Of a stretch of 64,000 nt of DNA, positions 12,666 to 25,080 are shown piece after piece. The position numbers and the translations under genes were made by a program. The stretch covers positions 10,870,501-10,934,500 of the forward strand of contig JAULJL010000018.1 in assembly GCA_030761205.1 (NCBI GenBank). Direction: 5' to 3'. The notes below the pieces were generated by a model, which was not told the DNA's origin, did not search any database, and was given only the letters and a program-made list of their open reading frames with translations. Position 1 is the first letter of the stretch, and each line of letters opens with the position of its first letter. The stretch comes from Fremontodendron californicum. Its lineage: Eukaryota > Streptophyta > Magnoliopsida > Malvales > Malvaceae.

Positions 12666-12884
12666 CTGTAAATAGGTGGAGAAGAAACAATATAGGAAAA
12701 ATATATAATGAAAAAAAAAATAAATAACAAAAATGAAAGAATATGGACACATAAATATGGATAATGCATTGTGCTTATTATTTATTGAATGAAAATGTTT
12801 AAAAAGCCCATTACAGAAAAAAAAAATCTTAATATCTCTGGGTAAAGATAATTAAGATTGCTTTTTTTTAAAAAAAAATATTAC
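12666..12884 (-). other. Probable retained intron between protease and RT parts of the Ogre-like element
   Basis: 219 bp on the minus strand, from GTAATATTTT (12884) to a T-rich tract ending TATTTACAG (12666). Joining 12885 to 12665 makes one AAG codon (phase 2) and carries the frame from ...IVFKSIP into CADAEYED. An intron in this place is a known trait of Ogre elements. That this particular sequence is spliced is inferred from the sequence alone. Confidence 0.72.
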
Positions 12885-14300
12885 TTTGGAATAGACTTAA
12901 AGACTATGGGCAACTCAGTCGCACTTCAGTTGGTTATTCTATATCCTGGTGGACAAGGTCGCACCATCCAGCTAGCATTAATTCTGTCTTCCTCAGTTGC
13001 GCAGACCTCCAAATCATACATCTGCTCATCCCTATTCACCTGGAACCTCTCGAAGGCTTGCTCTATCATTACGAGCACATCATCAGAATTCTTTTCTCCG
13101 AACAGAGAACCGGCTGAGCGGAAGCTGTGAAGGATAGGTGGGAATGTCAAAGGCTCCCACTCAATATCCATACCCGTAAGACGGGCCATCCTCCTTTGTC
13201 GGTTCCTTTCAACTTGTTTTCTTTTCTCATGGGCCTTCGGAAGATACCCTAGGCCAAACCGATCTCTCTTTCCTTTTACTTCTATGGCTCGAGCCATCCC
13301 CTGAAGATATTTCCCGAGTCCTTTTCCAGCCCTACAGCCTTTTCCTACGGTGGTTCTTACCCCCAGCCTTGTGTTCTTGGATAGCCTCGGTTTCGGAATT
13401 TTCCATCCTTCAGCGACGAAAACTGCATTTACAAATTCCAAAGACCGAAAAGAACACTCCACGGCATCTTCATTGGGCTCCACATAAGGAGATTCAGTTG
13501 ACGCGAAGGCTATTATGTCTTCCTCCCCTGATACCGTGATCAACCGGCCCTCCATCACAATAGCTTTTGGTGGAGAGACGAGGGTACAGCCCCAGCTGAG
13601 TGTATCCATGGCCTTCCCAACAAGCAATTATAAGATGGATTAATATCCATGACTTGGAAGTTCACTGTATAAATGCACGGGCCTATCTCCAGAGGAACTT
13701 CAATGGTTCCCATAACCTCTCTCCTAGTTCTATCAAAAGCCCTGACCACCATGCAACTTGGTATCATATGAGATATATCCACTGGAAATTTGGATAGGGT
13801 TGCTAAAGGCATCACATTTAGTGAAGAACCATTATCCAAAAGTACCCTCGGTAATATGTGCCCCTTACAAGTGGTAGTTATATGGAGAGCTTTCGTCGAT
13901 CCAATACCATTGGGTGGTATCTCCTCATAGCTAAAAAATATGCAGTCATCTGCTGCGATGTTTCCCACCAACCGATCCAGCTTTTCCACTGATATATTAT
14001 TAGCCACGTATGCTTGATTTAATACTCTTAACAAAGCATTTCTGTGTGGTTCTAAATTTAAAAGCAAGGATAAGATTAAGATCCTAGCTGGTTGACATTG
14101 CAGTTGTTCAACCACGCTATACTCACTATGCCTTATAAATTTCAAGAACTCACAAGCTTCCTTCTCACATACTGGTTCTTTTATTCTTTTAACCGGGGTT
14201 GGTCCCCTTTCTACTTCCTTTGGCAAATCCATCTCAATATGGATTGGCTCGATGACCTTCTTCCTTTTATCAATTCCTCTGTCTTTCCCTGCTACCCCTT
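12885..14300 (-). pseudogene. Protease and G-patch-like region of the Ogre-like polyprotein (frameshifted)
   Basis: The frame 14232-13555 carries a retropepsin-type aspartic protease: VLLDNGSSLNVMPLATL, where DNGS takes the place of the usual D-T/S-G as commonly seen in this lineage, and NCLLGRPWIHSAGAV, the C-terminal flap-side motif. Just past RPWIHSAGA the reading moves to another frame (13627-12926) with a Gly-rich segment, GVRTTVGKGCRAGKGLGKYL, resembling a G-patch, then a basic stretch near KRKQVERNRQRRMARL. TGA at 12926-12928 interrupts this frame before the splice donor. Both frames lie between gag and RT, as expected. Assignment as G-patch is tentative. Confidence 0.8.
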
Positions 14301-14591
14301 ATTCAACGACCTCCAGAGCATAACACCTCCCGCTTCGGGTTAAATGCCTCACACCTGTAATATCCTGCTGGCCTGAAAACCCGGGCATAACCATGCTGCA
14401 GTCATATTTCCATGGTGTAGCCTTGTTTTCCTTGTATAGAAAGGAAACAAGTAAATCAATGATTAATTGGGCGCATTTTCTTCCATGACTGGCATAACTT
14501 TTTCCTCCGGTTCATCATAGTAGATGATTAGGGGTCTTCCTATCCCATAGCTATCTGTATTTTCAATGACTTCTATTTCCCCTTCTATCTC

Positions 14592-16538
14592 CTAGTAGAA
14601 TTGGGCTACCCCACTATCCATCATCTTTTGGATTTTAACCCGAAAGTCCCCACAGTTCTGTATGTCATGGCCTCCACCCTTATGGAACGGGCACCAATTA
14701 TGCACCCTTCTTGCAACCATTTTCAGATCTTCCGTACCTTCCACCAATCCTGCCTTGACCATTTTAACCCATACTGTCATCATCGGAGTCTTAACCTCCC
14801 CAATATCCCTTTTTAATCTTCTACCCTCTCCGATCAATATTGCATTTACCTGATTTCCAGCATGATTGGGCAATGGATTTACAACTACATTCGGCCCATT
14901 TTTTGATCCAAACTTCACAACCTCAGCATTAATCAGGCTTTGGACTTTCTTTTTGAAGGCCAGGCAATATTCAATTGAATGTTCTTGGATTCCCGCATGG
15001 TATGCATAATTGGTGTTTGCATTATACCATCTTGGATATGGAGGTGTCAAAGGTTTTAGGTACACGGGTGCAACAAGTTGACCCTACAATAGTTTTGGAT
15101 ATAGCTTACCGTAGGTGGTGGGAATCGGATCAAATTGGGCTTTTTGATCGTTCCTTGGTGAACGTTGGTCATTATGCGCAGGACCCTGAATGTTTGGGAC
15201 AATATTTCTAGGAAGGGTGATTTGAGGGGATATGCCAGTTGGGAATGGTTGTTGTGGTATATTGGTGTAGGGGAACGGGTTTTGGGTAAGGTGATTGACA
15301 TTGGAGTAGTAAGGATTATACCCCGGGTATGGTGTGTAAGGTGTCGGAAGCGCATAAGGTGTGGTAGGAGTATAGGGCCTTGGTGGTGTGTATGGTGTAG
15401 GAGGTGTATAAGGGTATTGGTTGAAGCTTATTGCATGGGTTTCCTCCTTCTTCTTTGTAGGAAAAGCTCTCTTTGGGGTAGCAGACTCACCCCCTTCCAT
15501 CTTTCCATTCTTAATAGCTGACTCAATCATTTCCCCAGATATTACCATATCCGCAAAATCTTTGGTAGCGTTTCCCACCAATTTGTCATAATAGGGTGCT
15601 TTTAATGTGTTGATGAAAAGCACCGTGGTTTCTTTGTTGGTTAAAGGGGGTTGCACCTGTGTGGCCAGATCCCTCCACCTCTGCGAATACTCTTTGAAGG
15701 TCTCATTGGACCTCTTTTCCATGTTCTGTAATGATAGCCTATCCGGTACCATGTCAGAAACGTGCTTATAATACTTCATAAAAGCCCTGGCCAAATCCGT
15801 CCATGAACGAATCTTGGTACGACTGATTTGATTGTACCATCGGGTGGCTGACCCTGTTAAGCTGTCCTGGAAGCAATGAATAAGCAATTTCTCATTATCC
15901 TCATGCCCTGTCATCCTTCTACAGTACATAGTCAGATGAGCCGATGGGTTGGTGGTCCCATTATACTTTTCAAAGTCTGGTACTTTGAACTTCGGTGGAA
16001 TTATTAGATCATGTACCAAGCTCATCTCTTTGGCATCTAGACTGCCAAACAACTCTACTCCTTCCACTGCTCTTAGCCTTTCTTCCAACAACTGATATTT
16101 TTTCTCAGATTCAGCAGTTTCGACCCTCTTCAGTTTAGTCATTTTGGCCTTTTCCTTTTCTGCCATTTCTTCGAAATCTGGAACCTCAACCTCAATTGGA
16201 TTAACTCCGATGTTACCCCTTTTTGGACCAAAATTTTGTGCTTCGGCCGCTGGCTGAATGTAAATGTAGGAAGCTTCCCCAGTTGGGATTTCATTTCCCA
16301 TAGGTTGGGATGCCTGGCCATTTCTCTGTACCACTTCTGGTCGATCCTCCTGATTCATTGCCCCCATTCCAGTAACTGAATTCTCTCTGGGCCACTTTTG
16401 CTTTATCATAGTGCTCATCATCTCCATGAGCTTTGTCATCTGTTCTCGTTTCTCCTCTTGAGACTTAGTCAACTGTTCTTGTAGTTCTTTCTGGATTCTT
16501 TCCATTCTGTCAATTCTGGTAAACTGATCGTTTTCCAT
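14592..16538 (-). pseudogene. Gag of the Ogre-like element, with an internal TAG
   Basis: Gag forms the virus-like particle. The N-terminus (MENDQFTRIDRMERIQKELQ) is a charged coiled coil. The retrotransposon gag domain spans about residues 200-330 (FEKYNGTTNPSAHLTMYCR, LTGSATRWYNQI, FKEYSQRWRDLATQV). A Pro-Tyr-Thr-rich tandem segment (PYTPPTPYTPPRPYTP) follows. After an in-frame TAG at 15084-15086 the same frame continues with two zinc-knuckle-like motifs, YAYHAGIQEHSIEYC (its first Cys appears lost) and CPFHKGGGHDIQNC. Another in-frame TAG at 14592-14594 precedes the linker to protease, which changes frame near 14460. Confidence 0.86.
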
Positions 16539-17060
16539 GGCTTTTGTTCGAGATCGAGTATTGTAAGAGTGTTGGAAATCTAGTTCTTTCTGAGTGCGAC
16601 CACTTGTACCTTTATTTTAAAAACCATGGATTAGAAATTATTGACACATTTCTTATTTTATTTTATAAAAAATGAATAAATGAATAAATGAATAAATGAA
16701 TGAATCAATATGAATGAATCGGTGTTAATGAATGAACAACTAAGTAAATGACTAAGTGTATGAACATATAATGAATAAATGAATGGACCAATAAATGACT
16801 AAGTGTATGAACAATTTATAAATAATAAATGAATGAATGATTATGAACAAATAAAATTTAAAAGAAAGAATTAGTGAATAATGAATGCATTTAAAGTATT
16901 GGCCCCGGGATAATTACAACCAAACGGTCTTTCATTGATTTCCTGAAACTAAATACATCAAAGAAAAGATCCCTGCTTTAGACAACATGATAACCTATCT
17001 CTCCTAAAAACTATTACAAAACACTAGTAATTCCCTCGGATTCTGGACCTTCTTCACTGT

Positions 17061-18801
17061 CCTTTTTTGATTGCCTTGCTCTTCCATCTAATCCCTACTT
17101 GTTCACGACCCTTTGATGTGTCAGCAGAAGCATTGCCGTGTAAGCTTTCCCTAGCTTGTTTCTCCAGTTGATTTGCTCGGGCTTCCTCGTGTTTTGCTTT
17201 CTCCTTCTAGTAGTTATTCTCCTTCTTGAGGTTTTTGACCTCATGTTCCCACTCTCTGGAAGTTTTGAGAGTCCCCTCAAATCTGAGCTCAAAGCGATAT
17301 CTCTTGTTCTTCAAATGTAATTCCCGAAGATCGCCCTTAACGGTGTCCCTTTCTCTCTTAATCTGTTCCTTTTTTTTCCGAGCTGATTCACTATTTTTCA
17401 TGTCCTCAAGCTCTTCTTGCAGTCGGGCAACCTCCTTGCTCATCCGGGATTTTTCTTTTTCAAATTCCACTCTTGCAATTTCTAACACTGATGGCATTTC
17501 CCCCGGTGGCGGATTCATGAACTGGACCTCCTCCCCATCTGATGTCAATAGTCTATCATTAACCCTTAATTCCCTCCATACCAGATAATCAAGTGTAACG
17601 GTGTCAGCATATCTAGCCACTTTTATTCGATGAGTTTTCTTCCACGCTTCAATCGCTGCCCGCACTTTTCCCGAATATCCGTCTTCCCCATAAGTGAACT
17701 CTGATAATCCTAGATTATGAGTCACGAGTGTGAATTGCCGAGACTCAACCTGTCTTTGCACCAACAAAGGCGCATAACTCACAGACCCCCAAATTCCGAG
17801 TAGTGGAACTCCTGGGTTGTCCCCACATTTTTACATAATCGGCATAGGAACCATCCATGGAGCTCTCCAAGTCACCATCTCCCCTTTTAGATTCCGGAAC
17901 ATGTTGACCCATTTCTCTTCATTCCCGTCTTTAGGCCAATCATTTTGAAGGAATTCCCTAATCGGAACTAAAGTCTTCATGTACGGTTTGAAGGAAACAT
18001 TTTCTATCTTCCAAAAGTGACTTTAAATCCAAATATAAAGGAGTTGTACACACCCCTTGATCCTCCCTTGTCCTGCCCTTTTACAAAAATTCAGGGATCG
18101 GATAGTTTCAGCTATGATGGTCGGAGATGGGTTGATCTTTTGTTCCAACTTTTCGAAGAAATCAAACACGGCTATATCCACATGACCCAATATCTTCGGA
18201 ATATGATTAACCCATAGATGGCTAGAGCGAAGATGTCCCTGGCTTTTGCTTTTTCGGAACAACCCAATATCAACTGTCGGAGAGTTTCCCACAGAATGCA
18301 CCCATTTTTCTGCTTTGTGTTCACATGACTCTCAACCCATGTTGTATCCATACCTATGATCCTAGCCACTTTATTCTTCAAACCTGAAGGTTTCATTTCC
18401 TTCAAATATACCCGATCAGGATTAGGATATTCAATACGTAACAGTGTTGAATATTCTTCGAACAGTGGTGTCATATCTTCCTTGTTAAAAGTGAAACATC
18501 TATAAGCAGGATTCCAAAACTGTACCATAGCCTGAATCAACCCACTATTGACCTGAATCGGAATTAAGAGTGATATATCTCCATATTTCTGAGTGAAAGC
18601 TTCTTTCTCTGATATATTCCACTGATTCCAAATGCCGGCTAACCCTCGGAGATTATTCTGTCTAGGATCCACTTTGACCCTTTCCGGAAATACTGACACA
18701 TAATCTTTCTTGAGGCAATCACCATCCTCCCTCTGATCTTTTTCCGACCATGCCCTGACTACTGCATGATCTTCTATCACTGAAATAACTTGACACTCCA
18801 T
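17061..18801 (-). pseudogene. ORF1 of the Ogre-like element (DUF7745-type with coiled coil), disrupted
   Basis: A separate coding unit upstream of gag. It opens with ATG at 18801 (MECQVISVIEDHAVVRAWSE) and includes GLAGIWNQWN, YGDISLLIPIQVNSGLIQAM and FWNPAYRCFTFNKEDMTPL, which resemble the plant protein domain I know as DUF7745, common in transposon-derived gene models. The reading moves to another frame near 18200 (LGHVDIAVFDFFEKLEQK, RSLNFCKRAGQGRIKGCVQL). In-frame stops fall at 18023-18025, 17831-17833 and 17207-17209. The C-terminal half (17782-17207 and beyond) is a Glu/Lys-rich coiled coil. Its function is unknown. Confidence 0.72.
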
Positions 18802-19743
18802 GAAAGTCTTTTGGGTTGATAACTAACCCGAGGCCAATAAACTTCAAGTGTATGATGATGTCTATGATGCATGTCAAAGAAAAGAAAACAGAAAGAAATA
18901 GATTTGTAAGGAAATGAATTCACAAATATAATATAAATAACAACATGCTTTTAAAAAAAAATGTCCCAAAAATTTAAACAAAGCTTTGGCATTACCACTC
19001 CTTTCGGACGAAATAATAAAAAAGTACGAGCGATATGATGTTCGTTCATCATCACCCAATTTGTATCTAACATATAGAAAGATGGTAAAAGGTTGGAAAT
19101 GTTCCTCCATGTGTTCTTAAACTTTGGGTATCTAACAGAAATCCGGCATGGCTTCGCCTAGGTTCATTATATGAAGGTGAATCGGTTTTAAGGCCCCGAA
19201 TTGTTCCTCACTGTCGCCGGTGAAGGCTAGTAAGGCACCCCGATAAAAGCGGGTTCAATTCGTTAGAGTATATTTTTCTATGCCCGTACGGAGGATTATC
19301 ACGAAGGCATTAGGTACTTTATACTCCAGAAGTGTTTCACTAGTCCATACAGAGGATCAATCACGAAGGCATAGTTACTTTACTCCCACTTAAAAGGACG
19401 AAACCCGGGTAGAGGATTCATGTTATGCAAATACAAATACAGTGTGTGCGGAGGAACAAAACAAACCTGTCACCACCTATTCTACACCCCTTATTCTAAA
19501 TACCCCACTAAAATCAAAAAATATAAAGCATCAGTCAAGCAAGCATATAAATATACGCAACAAAATAACTAGAGAACAAATAATAATATGAATGCACATG
19601 AATATGGACATATTAAAACCATTTTATTTACTTTCAAACTTCTCTTTTATTTTAAAAATATGTGAATTAAAATTAAATACCAATTAAACCAACAAAACCG
19701 AGACTTTGATAACACACGACTAATTCTAGGTCTGACTCTCTAA
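18802..19743 (-). other. 5' leader of the Ogre-like element between the primer-binding site and ORF1
   Basis: About 940 bp, AT-rich near ORF1, with short GC-richer blocks around 19140-19440 in which 'cacgaaggcat' recurs (near 19302 and 19354). No coding domain is seen. The position corresponds to the untranslated leader. Confidence 0.6.
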
Positions 19744-19766
19744 TAGTCCCCAGTGGAGTCGCCAAG
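19744..19766 (-). promoter_or_regulatory. tRNA primer-binding site of the Ogre-like element
   Basis: Directly after the 5' LTR end the minus strand reads CTTGGCGACTCCACTGGGGA. This is the place of the minus-strand primer site. The TGGCGACTCC core resembles the Arg-tRNA type site described for Ogre elements, though I cannot check the match to a tRNA here. Confidence 0.7.
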
Positions 19767-22700
19767 CGTCGCAACCTAAAAAATAACGAGTCTCATCGCA
19801 AGACTTTATTATTCGTTAAGCATGACATTAAAAAAAATCGAGGAAAAGTCGACTTAATTCCTCTAAAAAAATGAAGGTTTTGAAAATGACCTTGAAAAAG
19901 ACATGGAGTCACCACCAATCTTTTTTAGCTAGGTATGATCGGCCACCAATTAAAACCGATTTTATAAAATATTTTAAAAATTAATTCAAACATTTTAAAA
20001 ACCAATTTCAAAGACATGGAGTCACCACCAATCTTTTTTAGCTAGGTATGATCGGCCACCAATTAAAACCGATTTTATAAAATATTTTAAAAATTAATTA
20101 AAACATTTTTAAAACCAATTTCAAGTCTGCGTTTTAAACCAGAGAAATCAAAGAAACGGGTTCGGGACTCGGTTACGTGCGGGGAAGGATTAGCACCCCC
20201 ACAACGCTCGTATAAAACGGTACCTTATTAATCGTGTATTATCTCAAATCTCGGTGTAAAGTTGGTTTTAAATTTAGTATTTCAAGTTAATTCCCAATTT
20301 AAAGAAAAATATTTCCATTTTTTATTGAAAATGATTCGGAATTTATAAATTCAAAATTTTCCTATATTCCCCAAAAAACGTGACAAAATATAGAAATTTT
20401 TATTAATTTTGGAAAACTTTCCGAATCATTCTCTTTTTTTTGAAAGAAAGATATTCCTTTATTAATGATAATTGATGATATTCCCTCCAGCAAACCCGAT
20501 AGAGAACTCATGAATTATTTTAACTCGGGAATATCTTTATTTTTTTATTAAAAAATCATTATCCTTTTGAAAAAATTTTAAAAGATATGAATATGAATAT
20601 GCATGACATAAATAAAATGACATAGCAAAATCTAAATAATATAATGCATCCTAAATGATATGATATAATTTAAATGTCTTAGCATATTCTAAATGAAATG
20701 AAATATTCTAAGTTATATGATATATATTCTAAATGAAATGAAATGACCTAAGTATCATAATATATTCTATATGAAATGCAATATCCTAAGTCATATGATA
20801 TATTCTAAATGAAATGAAATAACCTAGGAGACATAATATATTCCATATGAAATAAAATAACCTAAGTAACATAATATATTCTATATGAAATGACATAATT
20901 TAAATGACATGGCAAATATGGATGGTATGGCATATAATTTAAATGACATGGAATATAAAATAATGTTATCAAATAATATGCATGGAAATAAAAATGAAAA
21001 TAATAATGCATGAACATAGTATATGCTAAATAATATAACAACAAAAAACAAACAAAAAAATTAATTAAATAAAAAGCATAGGATATCATAAAATATTTCA
21101 AATCATATAAAAAAAAATATAACATAACTCAAAATCATAACAATATCATAGAAATTATCATAGCAAAAATCACATATTATATAAAATGCATGAATATGGA
21201 AAATGTAATGCATAAAAATGTATTTTTTCCTTTAATTAAGGAAATCCGTATATCTAAAAAGATATCCGGCTACCTTAGGAAAATATGTCAAATTAAATAT
21301 TCTAAAACCAAAATACTTTGTGATTGTTTGAAAACAATTTGGAAAAGCTTAGGTTAAAAATAAAAAAACTGGGTTAAACCTTTTTTAAAATGGCTCTAAT
21401 TTCCTAAATTTAAAAATCCGGACTTGACTACCCTTAACCCGAGACTAAAAAAATCATTTTTATAGTTTAAAAAGGCTTAGAAACTACCCTAAGTCAGTAG
21501 CTAACCTTCCTAATCAGTCCCCTCCAAGTAACTTAACCAAAACAGAAAAATAATTTTTCTTTAAATTCAATTCTGACTCCATTGTCCAGTTTTAAGCCAT
21601 GATTTTTTACCCTATTTTTAAAAATCCAAAAAATTCTAAAAACAATACTGGAGACTTAGGACATGTAAAACTACACAGAAAAAAATCCGCTTAATTTTCT
21701 GATTAAAGACGAATGCCCATAAAAATCGGAAAAGCATGAGTATTGGGTGAAAAAACTGTTTTGCCAAAATACATTTTTGCCTTTGATAAAATCATTTAAA
21801 AATCAAAGTAAAATATTTAAAACTCACAAAATGACTTAAAAACAGTAGCTAGGACTTTTTGAAAGTTAGATAAAAATTGGCTAAGTAAAAAAAATCACAA
21901 AGGTAGAATAATCAATTTCACAAAACTTAATTTTCCACAAGTGTGCTCAAGAGAGCATGACTTTGAACCATTAATTGGCTCAAGTCATTAGTCAAGTGGC
22001 ATGAACATGAAATGCATGAAAAAAATACAGCAAACATAGTGCATGAAATGCATGAGCTTAAACCTAAATGTCATGAAAAAATGCATGGCATCAATATAGT
22101 GACTTAGGCCTAAATGAACTTGCATGGCATTTAATGCAATCTAGACCTAAAATGCATGAACATGCATGACAAATAAACCAAACTTAATAACTAAAATATG
22201 CATGGCATTTTCACAAACACAAAGCATGCTTAAACCAAGAACTTAAACAAATATCATGCAAATGCTAACCTATCAACTAACATGGCAAGAATGCACATAC
22301 AAAGCAAAAATTCAAGGAGTGGCCGAATGGCCTATGTATCTAGCAAGCATGGCATTTTCACAAACACTTGGTATACTAGCATGCAAAACTAAATCAAATG
22401 TCATGCAAATGCAAAAACCTACCAACTAACATGGCAAAAATGCAACACACAATGCAAAACACATGGAGTAGCCAAATGGCCTCAAGCTCCAACAAGCATG
22501 GCACAAACACTTGATATACTAACATGCTCAACTAAAACATAAAACTCAAATCATGCAAAAACCACACAAGCATTTTCACAAACACTTAATATACTAAATC
22601 TAAAACATGCTCAACTAAAATATAAAACTCAAATCATGCAAAAACCACACAAGCATTTTCACAAACACTTGATATACTAAATCTAAAACATGCTTAAATT

Positions 22701-25075
22701 TAAACATCATGAAAATAGAAAATTAAAAATGCAAGAACATGATATTTAAATCATAAATGGCAACAAACAAAGCAACCAAATTAAAATATAACTCAAGTAT
22801 ATGAAGTAGAATAGCGTTTAAAACATCAAGATAAAAAAAAAATAACATAAACAACATGATAAAATGAACCAAAACAGCAACATTAAATAAAGAATGTAGG
22901 CCATTCGGCTATGGTGAGAATATTGTAAAAAAAATTGTAAAAAATATATTTAAGAAAGAGATGAAGAAAGAACTTAAGAAGAACAATAAAAAACATTTAT
23001 TTAAAAAGGAAACTCACCAAATAGTAATTAAAATAGCCAAAATAAGAATGGAAAATCAAGAAAGTGCAAGAGTTGGTGCTCAAGAGCAACCTCAATAAGC
23101 TAATATTTCAAGCTTTATCTCTTCAAACTTTCCTTTCTTTTCTAAACTTTTTCTTTTTGCCTTCAACCAAAGAGAGAAAAACCAAGTAAAAACCAAGAGA
23201 ACTCAGCCAAAATAAAGTGTGAAAATTAAAATTCTGAACCCCCTTACATGCTGGCCGAAACCCCCCTTTTAATGAGCAAGGATGTTGTCATTTTTTTGTA
23301 ACCAATTTTCCATCAAATGGCTAATAATTCAAAGTTAAAAAATCATGAAATTATCACCCTTAGATTAGCATATCAGCTGTCCCAAATTACAGCTGTTCAA
23401 GAATAATGTTGACACTCTCTCTTGGCCTATGTGGCTTAATCACCATGGCTTGATCAAACAGAATCTCTAACTAACTCTTAATTTTTAGCCGTTTGATTGA
23501 AAAATCAGAAGCTTCCTCCTTCTTTTTCCAGCCCAAGTCTGATTTTTTCCAGCCCAAGTCTGGTTTTTTGAAAGACCCAAAGAAGCCCTTTTCGGTTGCT
23601 TGGGTGAAATGACCGTTTTGCCCCTCGGATGCAAATAAATATCAAACGGACTCCAAATTCAATTTTTCTTTTTTTGATACTTCCAAAATAATAAAATATT
23701 GAGTTCTGGAAGTTTTCAAAATTATCCGAGTCCGTTTGCTATTTATTTGGATTTTTTCTTCCAAAAATGCCCTTTTATGCCCCTACATTTTACCATTTTT
23801 TAAACGAGCTCCAAATCAAAATTTTTCTTCACCAATCTCTTCCAAATAATTTAAAAGTGTAATCTGGAAGTTTTCATAATTTTTGGAGCTCATTTGGTAT
23901 TTTTTTAGGATTTATCGGTTTGAATTACTGCATAGGAGCTCGGGATTTGGCCATTTTGCAAACGACCTCCGAATCAAGATTTTCTTTCGAATATATTCCA
24001 AATAATTTAAAATGATATTTGCAAAATTTCAGAATTTTTGGAGTCCATTTGCTATTTTTTCGGGATTTATCTTCTTGAATTAATGCATAGGAGGCCCGAG
24101 ATTTGGCCATTTTGCAAACGAACTCTGAATCAAGATTTTCTTTCGCCAATCTCTTTAAAATAATTTAAAAATGAGATTTGAAAATTTTCAGAATATTTGG
24201 AGTCCATTTGCTATTTTTTCGAGATTTATCTTCTTGAATTACTGCATAAGAAGCCCGGGATTTGGCCATTTTGCAAACGAACTCCGAATCAAGATTTTAT
24301 TTTGCCAATCTCTTTAAAATGATTTAAAAATGAGATTTGAAAATTTTTAGAATTTTTGGAGTCCATTTGCTATTTTTCCCAAATTTTCCAATTTTGCCTT
24401 TTTGCCTTTGAAACCCGGTTTTGCTCAAAACAAGTCCGATTTTTAGATTTTCTTCAAGCCGAGCCTTGGGCTATCCCTTTTTAATCATTCCTCATCCATT
24501 GGGGGCTTTGGTCTTACCAAATCGGACCATTTCTGTAATTCTGTCCGATTTCACCGAAATCTACTGAAAATCCTAATTCTCGGTTTTCTCCCGGATTTAC
24601 TTTTTTTTCGATTTTTCTTACAAGTGGCTTCTACATTACCCGTAGTCAGTGCTTATATTTCATTTGGAATCTTCAATTTTGACCAATTTGATCGTTTAAG
24701 CACTTTTCCCCAAATTTTATCGGATTAGGGTTTCTTTTCTACTGAATCTCCAAATCCCAACTTTCGAACTCAATATCTTTCAATGTAGACCTCGGATTAT
24801 CAAAATTCTTTCTCCATTTTTCAATTGAACTTAAAATCTTGATTTTGAAAGTGGGTTGACTTTTTCAGTAGTTGACTTTCTGGGGTAACTTTTTCGAGGT
24901 TGTCTTTTTTTTTGGGGGTTGACTTTTTTCAAGTTTGACTTTTTATGCTCGTCCTCTTAAACTAAGTCTCGGAGTACCACCTGCAGGATGAAAAAAGTCT
25001 TTTTACGCTTGGAAACATCAATTTAGGAAGGAAACATACCTGTTTTAGTGATCCGGACAAAATTAGGTGTCTACA
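19767..25075 (-). repeat. 5' LTR of the inner Ogre-like element
   Basis: 5309 bp and homologous end to end with 1758-6813. The plus-strand first base is C where the other LTR has T, so its last coding-strand base is not the canonical A. It is longer than its partner because of a 113-bp tandem duplication near 19898-20123 and one extra ~160-bp subrepeat near 23850-24370. Confidence 0.92.
19898..20123. repeat. 113-bp tandem duplication private to one LTR
   Basis: The block starting AGACATGGAGTCACCACCAA occurs at about 19898 and again 113 bp later, while the partner LTR has it once (about 1890). It therefore arose after insertion or during the last replication. Confidence 0.85.
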
Positions 25076-25080
25076 TGAGT
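25076..25080. repeat. 5-bp target-site duplication TGAGT (right copy)
   Basis: TGAGT directly follows the LTR end CTACA and matches 1753-1757. Confidence 0.88.

Larger units (their letters stand above)
1758..25075 (-). mobile_element. Full-length Tat/Ogre-lineage Ty3/gypsy LTR retrotransposon
   Basis: The element is about 23.3 kb and reads on the minus strand: 5' LTR 25075-19767, primer-binding site, ORF1, gag, protease, intron, reverse transcriptase, two RNase H segments, integrase, long 3' non-coding part, polypurine tract, 3' LTR 6813-1758. TGAGT target duplications flank it. Great length, multi-kilobase LTRs, an extra ORF1 before gag, an intron between protease and RT and a second RNase H are known traits of the Ogre/Tat lineage. 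No chromodomain is visible after integrase. The coding part carries several stops and at least four frameshifts, so this copy cannot be autonomous. Confidence 0.93.

Noticed and set aside
12666..12769. A hydrophobic N-terminus of RT as a signal or membrane anchor
   Set aside because: The stretch is T-rich intron sequence preceding a good acceptor site. RT proteins of this family do not begin so.
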